A DNA stretch of 64,000 bases from Amborella trichopoda (GCF_000471905.2 NW_006498549.1:1323910-1387909); one strand, 5' to 3'; shown: positions 31,244 to 43,873, numbered from the stretch's first letter. Made by a program: numbers and translations. Notes: generated from the letters alone by a model not told the origin.

Positions 31244-31645
31244 CATGAAGGCTAAGCCATGAATTTGGACCTATTGGGCGAGACTGCTAATTGTGGGTTA
31301 GGGTTATACTCAAAGTCGGTCCCCACGATAAACTGAAGTACCCTAGCCGCCAAGGAATAACTGGTGCAGAACATAGACGAGCGCCGAAAAAAGGCTCTTC
31401 AGGAGACCATCTAGAACAAACAAACAAGAAAGTCACTCCAACAAACCAAAGACTCCTCAAGAAGGCTAAGTCAGCCTTGACTTTGGACTTGTTACGTGAA
31501 ACTACTAACAGTGGGTACGGGTTATACTCAAAGCTGGTCCCCTCGATAAACGGAGGTACCCTGCCTGTCAAGGAATATCTGGTGCACAATGCAGATGAGC
31601 GCTGGCCAAAGGCTCTTTTTTTGTCCATCTCAGACAAAGTAACCC
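31244..31645 (+). repeat. Tandem duplication of about 217 bp in LTR A3'
   Basis: GAAGGCTAAG at 31244 and again at 31461 begins two copies that each run through a GGTTATACTCAAAG segment and a GATAAACTGAAGTACCCT-type segment to GGCTCTT. LTR B3' has a single copy (about 52960-53130), so the duplication is specific to A. Confidence 0.8.
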
Positions 31646-33296
31646 AGACCAAATGGGAATAATGCCCTTGGACACGACACTCAATTTCCAGATGGTCCTG
31701 ATTCTAGCTAATGAGGTCCGTACATAATCCTCAGCTTCAAAATCACAAACAGTCCACTCGAGGGTGAGGACATCGACAGGATCCCTCAAAAAATTCCCTT
31801 CTCCCCCTAAAGTCTTCATGGATGAACCTGTATGTTGCATCCAAACGTCTGAGCATCCTAGTTGCAACATTACGCGAATCTCCTCGATGTTCACATGATT
31901 CTATGGATAGGAAGAAAAAAGTAATAGAGCCAAAGGAAATTTTCTGAATGTTGTCCTTCTTAATTCTCTCAAAGCACAACATTAGGCTGGCCAAGCTGTT
32001 TGAACACACTTTTCAACACCTTTGTCCCTGATGCGGAATAAAGAGGAAGCAGATCAATAAAGGCTCAACATATAGTGAAATTCTTGACAGACTCATAGTA
32101 GCCCCAAAACTGTTCAAGATCTTCATAAGCACTCAAAAAGGTCACCTGTCAAGTTTCATCGCAATCTGACATGTCTAAGATAGTGAATACAAAGAAATAA
32201 TTTAAGAAAAATTGGCCTCAAGCACCTGAAATCGAACCTCATAACTAGAACTATATTTTGGGTGCGTCAAACAGCCATGGGACCACTACCATTAGATTCG
32301 ACATGATTAAAAATTCCTATGGGTCAACTTTCGGCTTAATTGGAAACTCCAGGACAAAATTATTGGTAAAGTATCGAAAACGTGTAGGCCACACACTATT
32401 CTCATGTGGCCAACCTGCACCAAAACACCATTAAAAGTGGTCCTTTTCACAAACACGAGCAGTGACTTTCGAGGCCCATATCTCACTCGTCCAAGTCAGA
32501 TCATGCTTAAAGTTGGTGGGCATGTTCGTCTCATCAAGACGAGCGTTTCGACATGTCGTACACCCCGTGACGATGCTTGAACAGGGAGAAAAACTAGAGA
32601 GAAGTTGCTTATCCTTGAAGAAAAATGTAAAAAATTCAGCAGCAACACGCCTCATTTGAGTGGCCAAATCACGGCGCTCGCATATCCGATCAACATGCAA
32701 CCAATTGCATCATGTGCATAAGGTCTGAGGCTATCTTTAGTACAAAAACTGCATACGATGAACAATTGGATTTCACACACGGAGGCGTTGAAGCTACTAT
32801 AAATTACAGCAGCTGGATTTCAAGATTCCAGCCAAAAGCTTAAGACAATGAAATCTTTGTCCAGATACGAAATCAAGTTGCGTTTATTGCAAACAGCATG
32901 CACAATGTGATTCAGCAAAGAAACTAAGGAAAAAATCAAGGAACAAGCGCACTATCTATCCAAAATTTTCAAGATTCATGCAAATTTCAAGTCTTATGAT
33001 CATGGCCAAAAAACATGATTCATGGCTCGAAGTTGGTATCAAATTGATCGTTATGCCGAGCCCTACAAAAAAATAATTTTCTTTCGATCAAACAGGCATC
33101 AAAGCAATCCTGGATCAGTCATAGATCATGCAAGTTCTCGGATAACAGCAGGAACTGTTCTGGAATTTCACACATTGTTAGGCAAGGGCAAAACATTCCT
33201 TTGCACTTAATTTTCTTAATTTATTTTAATTCAATTAAATTGTAATTATCACCAATTTAGATAGTTTTTTGGTATCCACCCATGTTTGGGCCCAAT

Positions 33297-33460
33297 TCTA
33301 TAGAAACATGCAAAGCCTAATTGTAAAAGGTCCTTTGATTCATTCTTCAATCATTCAATAAAAGATTTCAATTAATGCTTAAGATTGTGGGTGCATTTTG
33401 GAGAGAGAGAGAGAGAGGAGAGAAGAAAAGGGTCGTTATCTCTTGATAAGGTTACTTTAT
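33297..33460 (+). promoter_or_regulatory. Core promoter, poly(A) signal and donor-like site of LTR A3'
   Basis: The TATA box is decayed (TCTATAGAAAC, about 33297-33305). AATAAA is at 33357-33362, the GAGAGAGAGAGAG run at 33402-33415 and AAG|GTTACTTT with GT at 33451-33452. This is the same layout as at 17881-18030. Confidence 0.55.
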
Positions 33461-34390
33461 CTCTCTTCCTCTTTTCTCTCTCCTCTTTTCTCATCTTTAT
33501 CTCACATTATCTCTCCTCTTTTTTCATCTCTATTTCTCTCTCCTCTGTTCTCATCTCTATCTCTTTCTCTCTCTTCCTCCTTTGATTTATCATTTTTCAC
33601 TTTCCCTGCACTTCTCTCTTTTCTCCATTCACCCATGACAGACCTATCGTCTAGCGTGATGCCTTCTTGCTCATGAGACACGAACAGTAAGCTGGGTCTT
33701 AGCCCAAGTGGTGGGCTGGGCCTTTGTCAAAATTCTCTCTTCTCTCTTTTATCACAGACGGCGTAAGCCTATCGTCGCCTGTGTTTTCTCTCTCTTTCTT
33801 GTCATCTGTCACAACCAGCATAAGCCTAGCACTGCCGGTGTCACAACCGGTGCAAGCTTAGCGCCACCTGTGTTTTTCCTTCCTCATTCTTCTATCACAA
33901 ACGGTGCAAGTTTATTGCCTCCTGTGTTCATTCTCTCTCCTCTTTCTTCTGCTAAAGACAACATAAGCCTATTGCTGCCTGTGTTCCTTCTCTCTCTCTT
34001 CTATCACAGACTGCGAAAGCACATCGCTACCTATGTTCTTTCCCTTTCTTCTCTCCTCATGTCATGGCCGGCGAAGGAGCATTGCCGCTTGAATTTCATT
34101 TACCTCTTTCTCATGTCACAACCGGTGGAAGCCTGTTGCTGCCTGTGTTTCCTCCTCACTTTTTTCTTCCTCATGTCATAGTCGGCGGAAGCCATTTCCG
34201 TCTGAGTCTTCTCTCTCCCCATCTCATTATCGTTCGTGTTCTCCTTCTCCCTTCCTTTCCTTCTATATCTTCTTCTTCTTTCATCATTTTCTCTCTTACT
34301 CTCTTCCTCTTCTCTTTTCTCTTCTTTTCTTCTTCTTCTTCTCTTCTCTCTATCTTCCTGTTCTTCTTCTTTCTTTCCCTTACCCTTTCG
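33461..34390 (+). repeat. CT-rich tracts and unit array in U5 of LTR A3'
   Basis: CT-rich sequence (33461-33610 and 34230-34380) flanks an array (33750-34210) of about 60-bp units with a pyrimidine run, CTATCACAG-type end and AAGCCTA(G/T)-GCCGCCTGTG core. Long frames in this stretch are low-complexity artefacts rich in Ser, Leu and Phe. Confidence 0.7.
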
Positions 34391-36239
34391 TTTGACCAGG
34401 AGAGGTCAAGACTAGCCTTCCATGGTAGTCATGTGGTTTAGCCGTAATGTCGTTGTGTTGGTTAGAGTCACTGTGCTCGCTTTATCACCAGGAGAGACTA
34501 GCCATTGTGTCTAGCTAGTCGGTATTGATACTGTCGTCTAGTAGTAATTTTGTTGAGCCAATCTGAGTTATCGAGCCTGTTGTACTACCACGTCAGGTTA
34601 CTTACCTACTAGTTTAGTCACTATGTCGGGCTCGCCGTCTGGTCAAATTCTTCTAACCCTAATATTTCTTCTCTCATTCTTCTCTTCCTCTTTTTGAATG
34701 TGCACGTTCGTGTATGTTCCCCAAAGGCAAGGTGGGGTCCCTTGACCCACTTGTCTTGTAACATTTGCCATATGTGTATGATTGCAGAAACCGGAGAATA
34801 CATGCTTAGGGAGGCAATTTCGAACCAGGTTTACGACTGGGGAGCTTTCTTCGTGATCTAAGAGGGCTCCTACACGAGCCAGCCCGAGTAAGTCGCGAAC
34901 CCACCTTAAAATCCTCTCTCATCAGTTGGTCCACCTGCCATTGCTCTTGAGCAAGGATCCCGAGAGAGCGATCTCAAGTCCTGAGTTCCCTCGAAACCCG
35001 AGACACGTGGTGCCAGATCAGCTGGATCTGGAAGGTGAGATCGAGGCACCAAACCACCGTTCACCCCCCGACTGTCTGCCTTCCTGCAACTGTTCTTTTT
35101 CTCCTTGACCCTTCACTCCTTCTCGCCGAGAACTCACTCCTTCTTTTCTAAAAGCCCTCTTCATTCTTTCCCTCTCCTTATCGGTGACCAGTGATACCGG
35201 GGAACCACTCTAAACTCTCTAGAAAATCCCTGGTAGCCCTTCGTCTCCCCATGAATGCCCGACTATTTGTGGCTGATTCACTTTCCCTGATCGCTGTCCG
35301 ACTACCTGCAACTATTCACTTTCCCTACGACCTTCTGTTGCCCATCAGGAAACCATCTCTCCACTCGTTGGAAATCAACTGTGATGCCTTTTTCTGTTTT
35401 TCCTGATGTCGGGAAACACTTCCACTCAGAACTGCTACTCTCCCACTACTCCACGATGACGAAAAACCACCAGGAACCACTGAAAGTTCACAAAAATGTC
35501 CGGTGACCCTCGCTTGCCTCTTTCCCCACCACTTCGATGACTGGGAACCTCTGCTGAAATACTTCTGCCGCCCATTGAAGTTCTCCCTTCTTCTCCCGAA
35601 CCTTCTATTCCTCAGTGGGAACCTCGGTGCTCCTCAGCAAACTCTTGCGGACTCCCTATCTAAGCTGTTAAATAACTACATGCTCGTTGGAGTTCTCGCT
35701 AAAAGCCTCTTCTCTCTCACTGTTAAACTCTCACCTTTTTACCTTCAGTAAAATAATAAAAATGGGGTCTTACTCCGTTATATAAATGACGATTCCCTAA
35801 GGTACCCCTCACAAAGCAAGAATACAAGACAGGTCTCTGAAGGCCAAGCGGTAATGGGTCGGACTAGGTCGGGCTCAAACCCGAGGCCCAAAACAAAGGC
35901 TTACCGCTAATCGCGCAACTCCGAACACCAACCCTCTGATGGGTTGCACCGGGTTAGGCTCAGACCTGAGGCCCGAATATAGGCTTATCATAACCTATCA
36001 CTAACGTCACGTGCAACCAATCTTGAATGCAGACTAATGCCATCAGTATCACCGAGCATGACTAACGCCACATGCAACCAACGCTGTGCATGCCAGTGCT
36101 ACTGCCACCTGTGACCACTCCATGCATGCCAACGCCGCTCATGCTAGTGTTATGTGCACTAATGACTATCACCGTGCATGTTGCTGCTGTATGTGGCTAA
36201 CACAGCGCATGTCCGGACTTGATCATCACTGTGAGTATT

Positions 36240-37240
36240 CTACCACTATCCCTAGTGGAGTTACATCAAAACCTAACCTCTGTCATCCCCAATGGAGTCA
36301 GGAGCAGGCCACTGTCCCTCATTCTTAGTAGAAACTACACCCGTACTGTAGCACCTTGATCCCCAGTGGAGTTAAGGTCGTGCTTACCTGTTCAAACCCC
36401 TGTGGGTCAGTCTCGCACCAAGCTATTTTATTCTCAGGAGTCGGGTTACCTTCCATGAACCTATTCCCCATGGAATTCCATCCTTCACCTTAGGGAGTCA
36501 TACTTGTCTCTTAATCCCCAGTGAAGTCTGCTTCTCCATCTAAACCCCTGCTAGCCTTAATCATTTTATCCCCAAGGACTCAAATAGCTATCCACAGATC
36601 TACCCCCCATAAAGATTCTTTGCCTACATGGCTACCCACACCATGGTCTAAGTTGCATGACCTTAAACTGCACAGCCATGGTCTGAGCTACATGTCCTTA
36701 AACTGCACAACCTTGGTCCAAGATGCATGACCTTATACTGCACAGCCTTGGTTCGAGCTGCATGACCTTAAACTGCACAACCATGATCCAAGTTACATGA
36801 CCTTAAACTGCACAGCCTTGGTCTGTGCTGCATGACCTCAATCTGCATAGCCTTGGTCCGTGCGTGCGACCCTAATACTGCATGGTCCAAACTATATGAC
36901 CTTAAACTGTAGCAGAAGTCTAGTTGCACTACCTTAACTGCATAGTCCAAGTTTCATGACTCTAAACTGCATAACCATTGTCCAAGCTACATGACCTTAA
37001 CCCATAGTGCACGTCTTGGCTGCATGACATTAAAAGGCTTAGTACCATGGTCCAAACTATATGACCTTAAACTATAGCGGAGGTCTAGTTGCATGACCTT
37101 AAACTGCATGGTCCTAGTTACATAACTCTAAACTGCATAACCACAGTCCAAGCTATATGACCTTAAACCATAGTGCACGTCCTAGCCTCATGACATTAAA
37201 CTTATTTTCACAAGTCCTAGACGCATGACCTTAAACATGC
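36240..37240 (+). repeat. U3 repeat zone of LTR B5'
   Basis: TCCCCAGTGGAGT-type repeats (36240-36640) are followed by the TGACCTTAAACTGCA array (36640-37240), where about eight units of 33-36 bases with CATGACCTTAAACTGCACA lead into longer variants with ACTATATGACCTTAAACTGT. Same order as in LTR A3'. Confidence 0.8.
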
Positions 37241-38737
37241 CATCAGACATGCGCACACGCCTTTTACCTGCATCTTCACGCACGTCTTCCCTAATCAACC
37301 CATCCATGTGAGCACATCAACTTCATCACCTCGCCAGTAAATCTATCTTCATCCATTACCATTCATCATTCCCCAGTGAGTCTCACCCGTGCTCACAAAA
37401 TGGTGAACCATCCCGCCATCCATACTCGTCATTAGCTAGTGGGTCTGTTTCGTCACCTTGGTCCCTGGTAGGAAGCAGGTCAAAAAAGCCTACAAAACAC
37501 TGAAAATTCTTGACAGTCTCAAAATGGAACCATAGTTGGTCAAGATCGTCATCAACACTCCAAAAGACCACCTACTAAGTTTCGTCGCATTTCGACATGT
37601 CTAAAGTAGTGAACACAAAGGAACACTTTTCAAAAAAATGGCTTCTCGCACCCTGAAACAGGCCCTACAACTGGAACTACATTGTTGGTGTCTCAAGTCA
37701 CTGTGGGATCATGACCATTAGATCTGGCATAATCGAAAATCCCTATGGGCCATGATTTGGCTTAATCAAACACTCCAGAACAAAGATATGAGCAAAACAT
37801 TGAAACATGAGGGGCCGCACTCTATTCCCGTGTGGTCTCACTGCACCAAAACACCATTAAAGGTGACTATTTTTACAGTCATGGGTAGTTACTTTCGGGA
37901 CACATAATTCACTCGTTCCAAGTCAGGTCACTCCCAAATTTAGTGAGCGTATTCGTCTCATCAAGACCAACAATTCGATATGTGGCACGCCCCGAGACGA
38001 TGTCCGAGTAGGGACAAAATCTAGAGAAAATTTGCAGATCCGTGAAGAAGTTGCAGAAACTTCAGCAGCGACATGCCTCGCTCAATAGACAAAATCACGA
38101 CGCTTACACAACGGCTCGACGAGAAACCAATTCCATTGTGTGCGTAAGGTCCAAGGCTATCATTGGTCTTAACCTTATACATGATGAACGGTCATATTTC
38201 AAGCATGAAGCCGATTAAGTGACTGAAATTCTGGTCGACGAATTCCAAATTTCAGCCAAAACTCAAAAGTTGCGAAATCTTTGTTCGGGCTCCTAATCGC
38301 ATTCTGTTTGTTGCCACGCGATCGTGACAGCATGCTCAGTATACTACGACGAAGAAATCATAAAAAAACATTAAGGAATAACCACACTATTGATCTGAAG
38401 TTTCCAAAATTCAACCAAATTTCAAGTCTCGTGATCATGACTCAAAAACATGATTCATGACTCGAAATTGGTATCAAAACGATCGCCATGCGGAGCCCTA
38501 TTAGGAAATAATAATCTTTCAATTAAATGGGTACTAGAACACCCTCAGGTCAGCCATGGAGGATCATGCAAGATCTTGTGCAGCAGCAAGGACTGTTCAA
38601 CAATTCCACACATTGTTAGGCAGGGGCAAACAGTCATTTTGCATCCATTTCTTAAAATTTCTTTTAATGTAATTCTATCTTAATTTTCAGCAATTAGGCC
38701 TAATTTTGATCAATCCACCCATGTTTGGGCACAATTC

Positions 38738-38900
38738 TATAAAAACGTGCACTGCCTCAATGAAAAAAAAGACTCTAGACGCTCGATTCATTCTTTTGAA
38801 GATTCAATAAAATTTTGATTCCTTGCTTGAGCCTGTGAGTACATCTTGGAGAGAGAGAGGAGAGAGAAGAACAAGGTCGATACTCTTCGGGTAAGTAACT
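38738..38900 (+). promoter_or_regulatory. Core promoter, poly(A) signal and donor-like site of LTR B5'
   Basis: TATAAAAA is at 38738-38745, AATAAA at 38806-38811, a GAGAGAGAGGAGAGAG run near 38851 and GG|GTAAGTAACTTTCT with GT at 38891-38892, a perfect GTAAGT donor. A CT-rich tract of about 215 bases follows directly. Confidence 0.6.
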
Positions 38901-39780
38901 TTCTCTCTTCTCCCTCTCTTCTCGCTTTTCTCTCTCTCTCTCTTCTCTCTCTCTTCTCTCTCTCTCTTTCTCTCTCTTTCCTCTTCTCTCTCTATTATCT
39001 CTCTTCTCTCTCTCTCTTCTCTCTCCCTCTCTCTTCTCTCTCTTCTCTCTTTCCCTCTCTTCTCTCTCTTCTCTCTTTATCTCTCTTCTCTCTCTCTCTT
39101 ATGTGAACTGGTGAGACCTAGCACTGGCCCTCTCTATCTTATTTGAACAACTTGTGAGACCTAATGTCAGTTGATCTTCTCTATCTTCTTTTATCAACTG
39201 GCAAGACCTATCACCTGTTGGTCTTCCCTCTCTTCTTCTATCAACTGGCCAGACCTAGCTCCTGTTGGTCCTCTCTATCTGCTTCTATCAACTAGCAAGG
39301 CCTAGCACCGGTTGGCCCTCTCTATTTACTTCTACCAGTCGGCGAGACTTAGCATCGGTTGGTCTTCTCTATCTTCTTCTATCAGTCAGTGAGACTTAGC
39401 ACTGCTTGGTCTTCTCTCTCTTTTTCTACTAGTCAACGAGACCTAACGCCAGTTGGTCTTCTCTCTCTTCTTCTTTTACCTATCGGTCACCGGTTGGTCT
39501 TCTCTCTGCTTCTATCAGTTAGTATGACCTAGCACCGATTGATCTTCTCTCTCTGCTTCTATCAATCGGTGAGGCCTAGTGTCAGTTGGTCTTCTCTTTC
39601 TTTTGTTATAAGTCGTCGAGACTCGGTCCCTGTTGGTCTTCTCTTTCCTCTTCTGTTAATCGATGAGACCTAGCGCCGGCTGGCTTTTCCTTTCTTCTTC
39701 TGTCTGTTGGCAAGACCTAGCACCAGTTGTTTCACTTACTCTCTTCTCATCTGACACAGTCGGTGAAGCATAGCGCCGAC
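38890..39780 (+). repeat. CT tract and array of about 50-bp units in U5 of LTR B5'
   Basis: After a TCTCTC-rich tract (38890-39105), about 13-14 imperfect units of roughly 50 bases carry GCGAGACCTAGCACCGGTTG followed by GTCTTCTCTATCTTCTTCTA. A shorter version of the array is in LTR B3' (55120-55418). Confidence 0.85.
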
Positions 39781-40590
39781 TGCTTCCGCTCTCTCCCATC
39801 TCCTGAAAAAATCGGCTATGTACTGCATCTCCTCTTCCTTCTTCTCCCTCCTCTCTTCCTTCTTCTCTCTCCTTCCGTCCATTCCCTTCTTCTCTTTAAC
39901 CATTCCTCTACTACTCTTTCATTCGACCAAGAGGGATTGAGGTTAGCATCTCATGGCAGTTCTGTTGTTTAGCCATAATGTTGTTGCTCCAGGTTTGCTT
40001 GGTTCGCTTTACTGCCACGACTGACCGACCATCGTGCTTAGCTAGTTGATATTGGCAATAGCGTCTAATAGCAATCTCGTGAACCTGTCATAGTTACCGA
40101 GCCCTTTTTGCTACCACGTTACGCCAATTATCGACCATCCTAGCCACTGCTCTCATCTTCTCACTTGGTCAAATTCTTCTCTCCCCCCCGTCTTTCTTTC
40201 TTCTTATGGAAGACACATGCTTGCGTATGATCATCAAAGAGGAAAATGGTGAGGTCTGCACCTATCCTATAACCTCTGCTATATATGTGTGTGATTGTAG
40301 GAAAGCATAAAATAAGAAGAATACAAGCCAAGGGAGGCGATTTCCAACCAGTTTCATTACTGGGAGGATTTCTTCGTGATCTAAGAGGGAGCCCAAGCGA
40401 GTCAGCAGGAGCAAATCCTGAACCCACCTTTAAATTCCGCTGTCACCAGTTGGTAACACCTGCCCCCATTTTCGAACGAGGTTCCCGAGAGAGTGATCTC
40501 AAAAACATCCCGAGTCTCCCCCGAAACCTGAGACGCGTGCCACCCGATCCTCCAGGATCCGGAGGGTGAGATCGAGGCACCTAACCTGCT

Positions 40591-40608
40591 TGGTGATTTG
40601 ACTGGGGA
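40591..40608 (+). other. Primer binding site of element B, mutated
   Basis: TGGTGATTTGACTGGGGA lies where A has TGGCGACTCCGCTGGGGA; five positions differ, mostly C to T or G to A. It follows the LTR end by three bases. Confidence 0.8.
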
Positions 40609-40715
40609 CTTACTACCCCTTAGTTGGATCGTTCTTGTTTGACTAATTTCTTCTTTATTTACTTTCATTCTCCTTTCACATTCACTTATGGCTATTGGGT
40701 TTTGTTATCCGGATT

Positions 40716-40734
40716 GGGGATTTTCTTAATCCCC
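40716..40734 (+). other. Perfect 7-bp leader hairpin of element B
   Basis: GGGGATT pairs with AATCCCC over the loop TTCTT. A 5-bp version is at the equivalent place in A (19763-19778) and a weak one in C. It lies about 110 bases after the PBS. Confidence 0.5.
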
Positions 40735-40839
40735 TTATTCGAGAGAGTCCCTTGGGAACAAGGTCCTTCGACTTCGTTCCCAACCATCCTCTTGAGCAAA
40801 AACCCCTTGTCTAGCTCCCAAGTCTTAACCTAGATCGGT

Positions 40840-42168
40840 GTGAAGAGAGACTTGAAGGTCCCTCACTCGCCATCTCTTCAATCTAGTGGAAACTCCACTA
40901 AGGTGCCTTGCATGGGCGACACTTATGTTGCCCCACACAGCATGCACCCAGCCACTGGCAAGTCACTTGCCGGGTGTGTTTCTAAGGTATGCCGGAAGGT
41001 TGCCCTGTCCCTTTCTGCAAAAGGCAAGCAAGCTGTCATTGCTTCTCCTAGAGGCTCAACATTTCGACGTGGAAACCCTATGCTTTCCACTCCTCACACA
41101 TACCATAAGGCTTGTGGGTCACCCACTCGAGTCACACCTCGGTGCAACCATTATGTTACCTCGATTCCGTGTATAAGATCGAACCTTCCAAGGCCAGATC
41201 CTACGCATGCCACTCATGTGCATCTCACTGCTCAAGGCAGTGCCCTTATTGCGCCAACCTGAGTACACATGTGACAACCTTCTCGTCCTTCTCCTATGCA
41301 CACACAAGTACACCCTGTAATAGGCAGGGCTGCACCTGTTCTCTTACAGACACCTACTCGTTGTTCTCGGCCTCCTAAGGCCAGATCACTTGCACGAGCC
41401 TAGGTTGACCCTCAAGTCCCCTGTAATCCTTCTTCAGGGGGTGCAAACATGTCGCCATCTTAGACGTCCCCTCGTCCTCAACTCAAGCGTCCTCATGAGT
41501 CGATCCTACCCCAGCCTGCTCCTCGTTCATCGAGAAAGTACCTCCAACCTTAGTACTCAAAGGTTTTCCTGAAGAGTGCCATCCTGAACAAACCCCAACA
41601 CTTTGGTCATGTCTATGGGGCTCATAAGGGAGCTTGGGGCATAGACCTCATGGAAGATCGAGTCCTTCATCCTCCTTGGCCCAAGATGACTCTAATTCCT
41701 GACCCTCATCCATTGCCGCCCCTGATAGAGACAGCTCCCACCTGTGCAGGAAGAGTTGACCTGCTGGGACCTAGATCGTAGTTTTGGCACGAGGTCCATC
41801 AAAACCTCAAGGCTAAATGTGTTGGAGGTTTGTGAATTTCCACTAAGGAGGTGACCAAGGCAATCATAATAGCCTAATTTTGACGACCCTCTTCACTTGA
41901 ATCCCCTCTACCCCCTTCAGATGATGAAGCCTGAAGAAGAGCCCAATGAGCCCTGTGCTATGGTTACTATTGCAGAAGAAGACCCAGCCACTCCTTAGCC
42001 ACTGTCCCAAGACCATCGAGAACCGATCCAAAGGAGATCTGCGTACAAAAGTCGAGTTCCGTCAGGGCATGCTAACCCACTACTGACTGACCTACCATGT
42101 ACAACCCGTCAAGCTCGCAAACCCTTTGTTGCCACTAACTTCGACCCCATAATGAAATAGACAGCGTA
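40840..42168 (+). pseudogene. Element B pre-gag coding region
   Basis: A 140-codon frame (40840-41262) reads MKRDLKVPHSPSLQSSGNST, then KVPCMGDTYVAPHSMHPATG and VCRKVALSLSAKGKQAVIAS, matching the A copy. About 41650-41830 gives VLHPPWPKMTLIPDPHPLPP and FWHEVHQNLKA, and 41935-42110 gives MMKPEEEPNEPCAMV and GHANPLLTDLPCTTRQARK, both again matching A. Conservation is in protein order although frames are broken (for example TAG at 41778-41780 before FWHEV). No domain recognised; position fits the extra ORF1 of Ogre. Confidence 0.6.
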
Positions 42169-43873
42169 ATGGTCATAAGCGAGCCCACCGAGGCGCAAGA
42201 GGATCATATGAACAAGTTTGAGGACATGGTGCACACGATGATGGAGAAGATCGATCGTATTGACGTGGCACGCCAGTTGGCTAACCATGAGGTCAATTCC
42301 CATCACTCTGATGGTGTACCTCCATGGCAGCCTCCTCCATCTACCTCACAAGACAATTCTATCCCTCATCCGATTTCTCAATCAGATATTAATGCTATGG
42401 TCACTCATAGCCTAAAGAACAGACAAATTCGAGGGCATACAGAGTGCGACGCCTTATCAAAGCCCATATCCTTCTTGTATTGATCAGGTCTCATTCCCCT
42501 CAGACTATAAGAAAGGGAAGTTTCCTCTATTTCGCAGAACCACCTCCCCAAACCAGCATATTGCCCACTTCCAGGCAGCATGTCGAGAAACAACAGCTGA
42601 TAGGAGACTTCTTCTCCGCCAATTCGTTGAGACCCTTGATGGCCCAGCATTTTAATGGCATGCCCGACATCCTTTAAACTCGATACATGCATGGGAGGAG
42701 ATGGAGAAATTGTTCTATTAACGCTTCTGTGGGGTCGAGAGAGACGTTCAAACCATCGAGCTTCCCACCTTGACTCAAGACCCTAATGAGCCCATAGATA
42801 AGTTCATATCAAGATGGAGAAACTTGGCTTCCTGCCATCCTAATCCTATGCCCGAGAAGGAAGCAGTCCAAACTTACGTGAGGAACAAGCGACCAAAAAT
42901 CGCTCTACATGTAGAGGCCGTTAATCCGACCTCCATGTCAGAGTTGATCTCTATATCAGTTCACATAGAAAGTTTGTCACGCCATCATGGTGGGGCACGA
43001 CAACCATCTACAAGTTCAGCGAACAACCGGGGTAATGGTTGCTCTCGGAGTAACACATGGGACAGCCAACAGAAAGGGATAATTAGTGCAGCCATTATGG
43101 TCACTGATTCAAAGAAGGCTCCCTCTCAAACTTTGGACCACTCTAAAGAGGTAATCAAGGCGAAGGTAACACCCCAGGCTAGCAAGCAGCAATAGTTGTA
43201 CAATCGAGTACCACCACAAGCCAACTTTGATCGAAGTGATTATTTCACCAGGCATAGGAATAAATTCTATCCCTTCAAAAAAGAAGGGGTCCCTGCGCTG
43301 TTCCAGTTATTATTAGAGCAGAATATGATCCAGCTTCTAGAAGCCAGGTTCCCTGAGCAATCTGGCCCTGACACTCAGGCAAATTATTGTGCCTACCATC
43401 AGAGGATCAATCATCCCATAGATGACTGCTACACACTGAAGGATATCATTGAGGCCCTGATGCTGAAAGGTCAGATAAAGCTTAAAGATTTGAAGAAGGC
43501 CTTCGGGGCAAATGAGGCCTCCCATGCCGTAATCATTCAAGAGGAGGACAAAATGCCGGGTATCCTCTACACCCTCTTCATTATAATGCTTCAGGAAGGC
43601 ATAATCATACTAAAGCATGCAAGGCAACCCCATCGCCTTGCTAAGGGGACTGAAAATCGTTGGTGCCCATTCCATCAGATAAGAGCTCATTATTTGTCAG
43701 AATTCACAACTTTCCTTGATATATTCGCAGAGAAGATGTGGGATTGTCAAGAATTTTACAACGAAGTGATCCCCAAATCACTTCCTCGTCGGGGCAAGAA
43801 GACCTCACAAGGTAGGACCTTCCGATCAATGACCCAGACTCTGCAGAACCCTCGACTTCCCAGCCATGGATGA
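42169..43873 (+). pseudogene. Element B gag
   Basis: The ATG at 42169 opens MVISEPTEAQEDHMNKFEDM, shared with C. A frameshift near 42440 separates it from SFPSDYKKGKFPLFRRTTSP and RLLLRQFVETLDGPAF. From 42770 one frame runs to 43873 with a single TAG (43193-43195): DPNEPIDKFISRWRNLASCH, IALHVEAVNPTSMSELISIS (capsid), then the zinc-knuckle analogues CAYHQRINHPIDDCYTLKDI and RWCPFHQIRAHYLSE. The C-x2-H...H-x4-C form replaces the usual CCHC and is normal for Ogre-type Gag. It is the most complete Gag here. Confidence 0.88.

Larger units (their letters stand above)
16701..35056 (+). mobile_element. Element A: Ogre-like (Tat lineage) retrotransposon, degenerate
   Basis: It comprises a truncated 5' LTR (16701-19634), PBS, leader, pre-gag coding region, gag, RT, RNase H, second RNase H, integrase and a long 3' LTR (27501-35056). 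The two LTR remnants share signature variants (CTGATGCGGAATAAA near 16740 and 32030; GCCGCCTGTGT-type arrays near 18340 and 33750) that B and C lack, so they are a matching pair. Giant LTRs, two RNase H domains and this PBS type are established Ogre traits. Frame breaks occur in every domain. Confidence 0.88.
27501..35056 (+). repeat. Element A 3' LTR (about 7.6 kb)
   Basis: The start is set by comparison with element B, where a clear PPT precedes TGAAAACAAGC (48540); here the match is TAGAAAAACCAAGCC. The end ...CACCAAACCA matches the LTR end before the PBS of A. Contents in order: short repeats (27650-27840), CCGGCTGTG repeats (28190-28380 and 29225-29465), a TATA-like motif (29064), TCCCCAGTGGAGT repeats (29500-29870), TGACCTTAAAC repeats (29880-30240), a 217-bp duplication (31244-31645), the core promoter block (33297-33460), CT-rich tracts and the U5 array. 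No coding motif. Confidence 0.75.
35057..40587 (+). repeat. Element B 5' LTR, 5'-truncated (5.5 kb)
   Basis: It begins abruptly, against the end of LTR A3', at a point equivalent to about 28562 of LTR A3', so the first kilobase of U3 is missing. Contents: C-rich block (35057-35750), TATATAAA (35779), TCCCCAGTGGAGT repeats (36240-36640), TGACCTTAAAC repeats (36640-37240), a conserved block (37440-38700), core promoter block (38738-38900), CT tract (38890-39105), a 50-bp-unit array (39106-39780) and a conserved end. No coding motif. Confidence 0.82.

Noticed and set aside
31294..31315. Telomere-like GGGTTAGGGTTA
   Set aside because: Only about two units are present; plant telomeres usually use TTTAGGG, and the stretch is part of a duplicated LTR segment.
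38890..39105. Possible microsatellite locus
   Set aside because: It is the CT tract of an LTR found at the matching place in all LTR copies, so it is not reported as an independent microsatellite.
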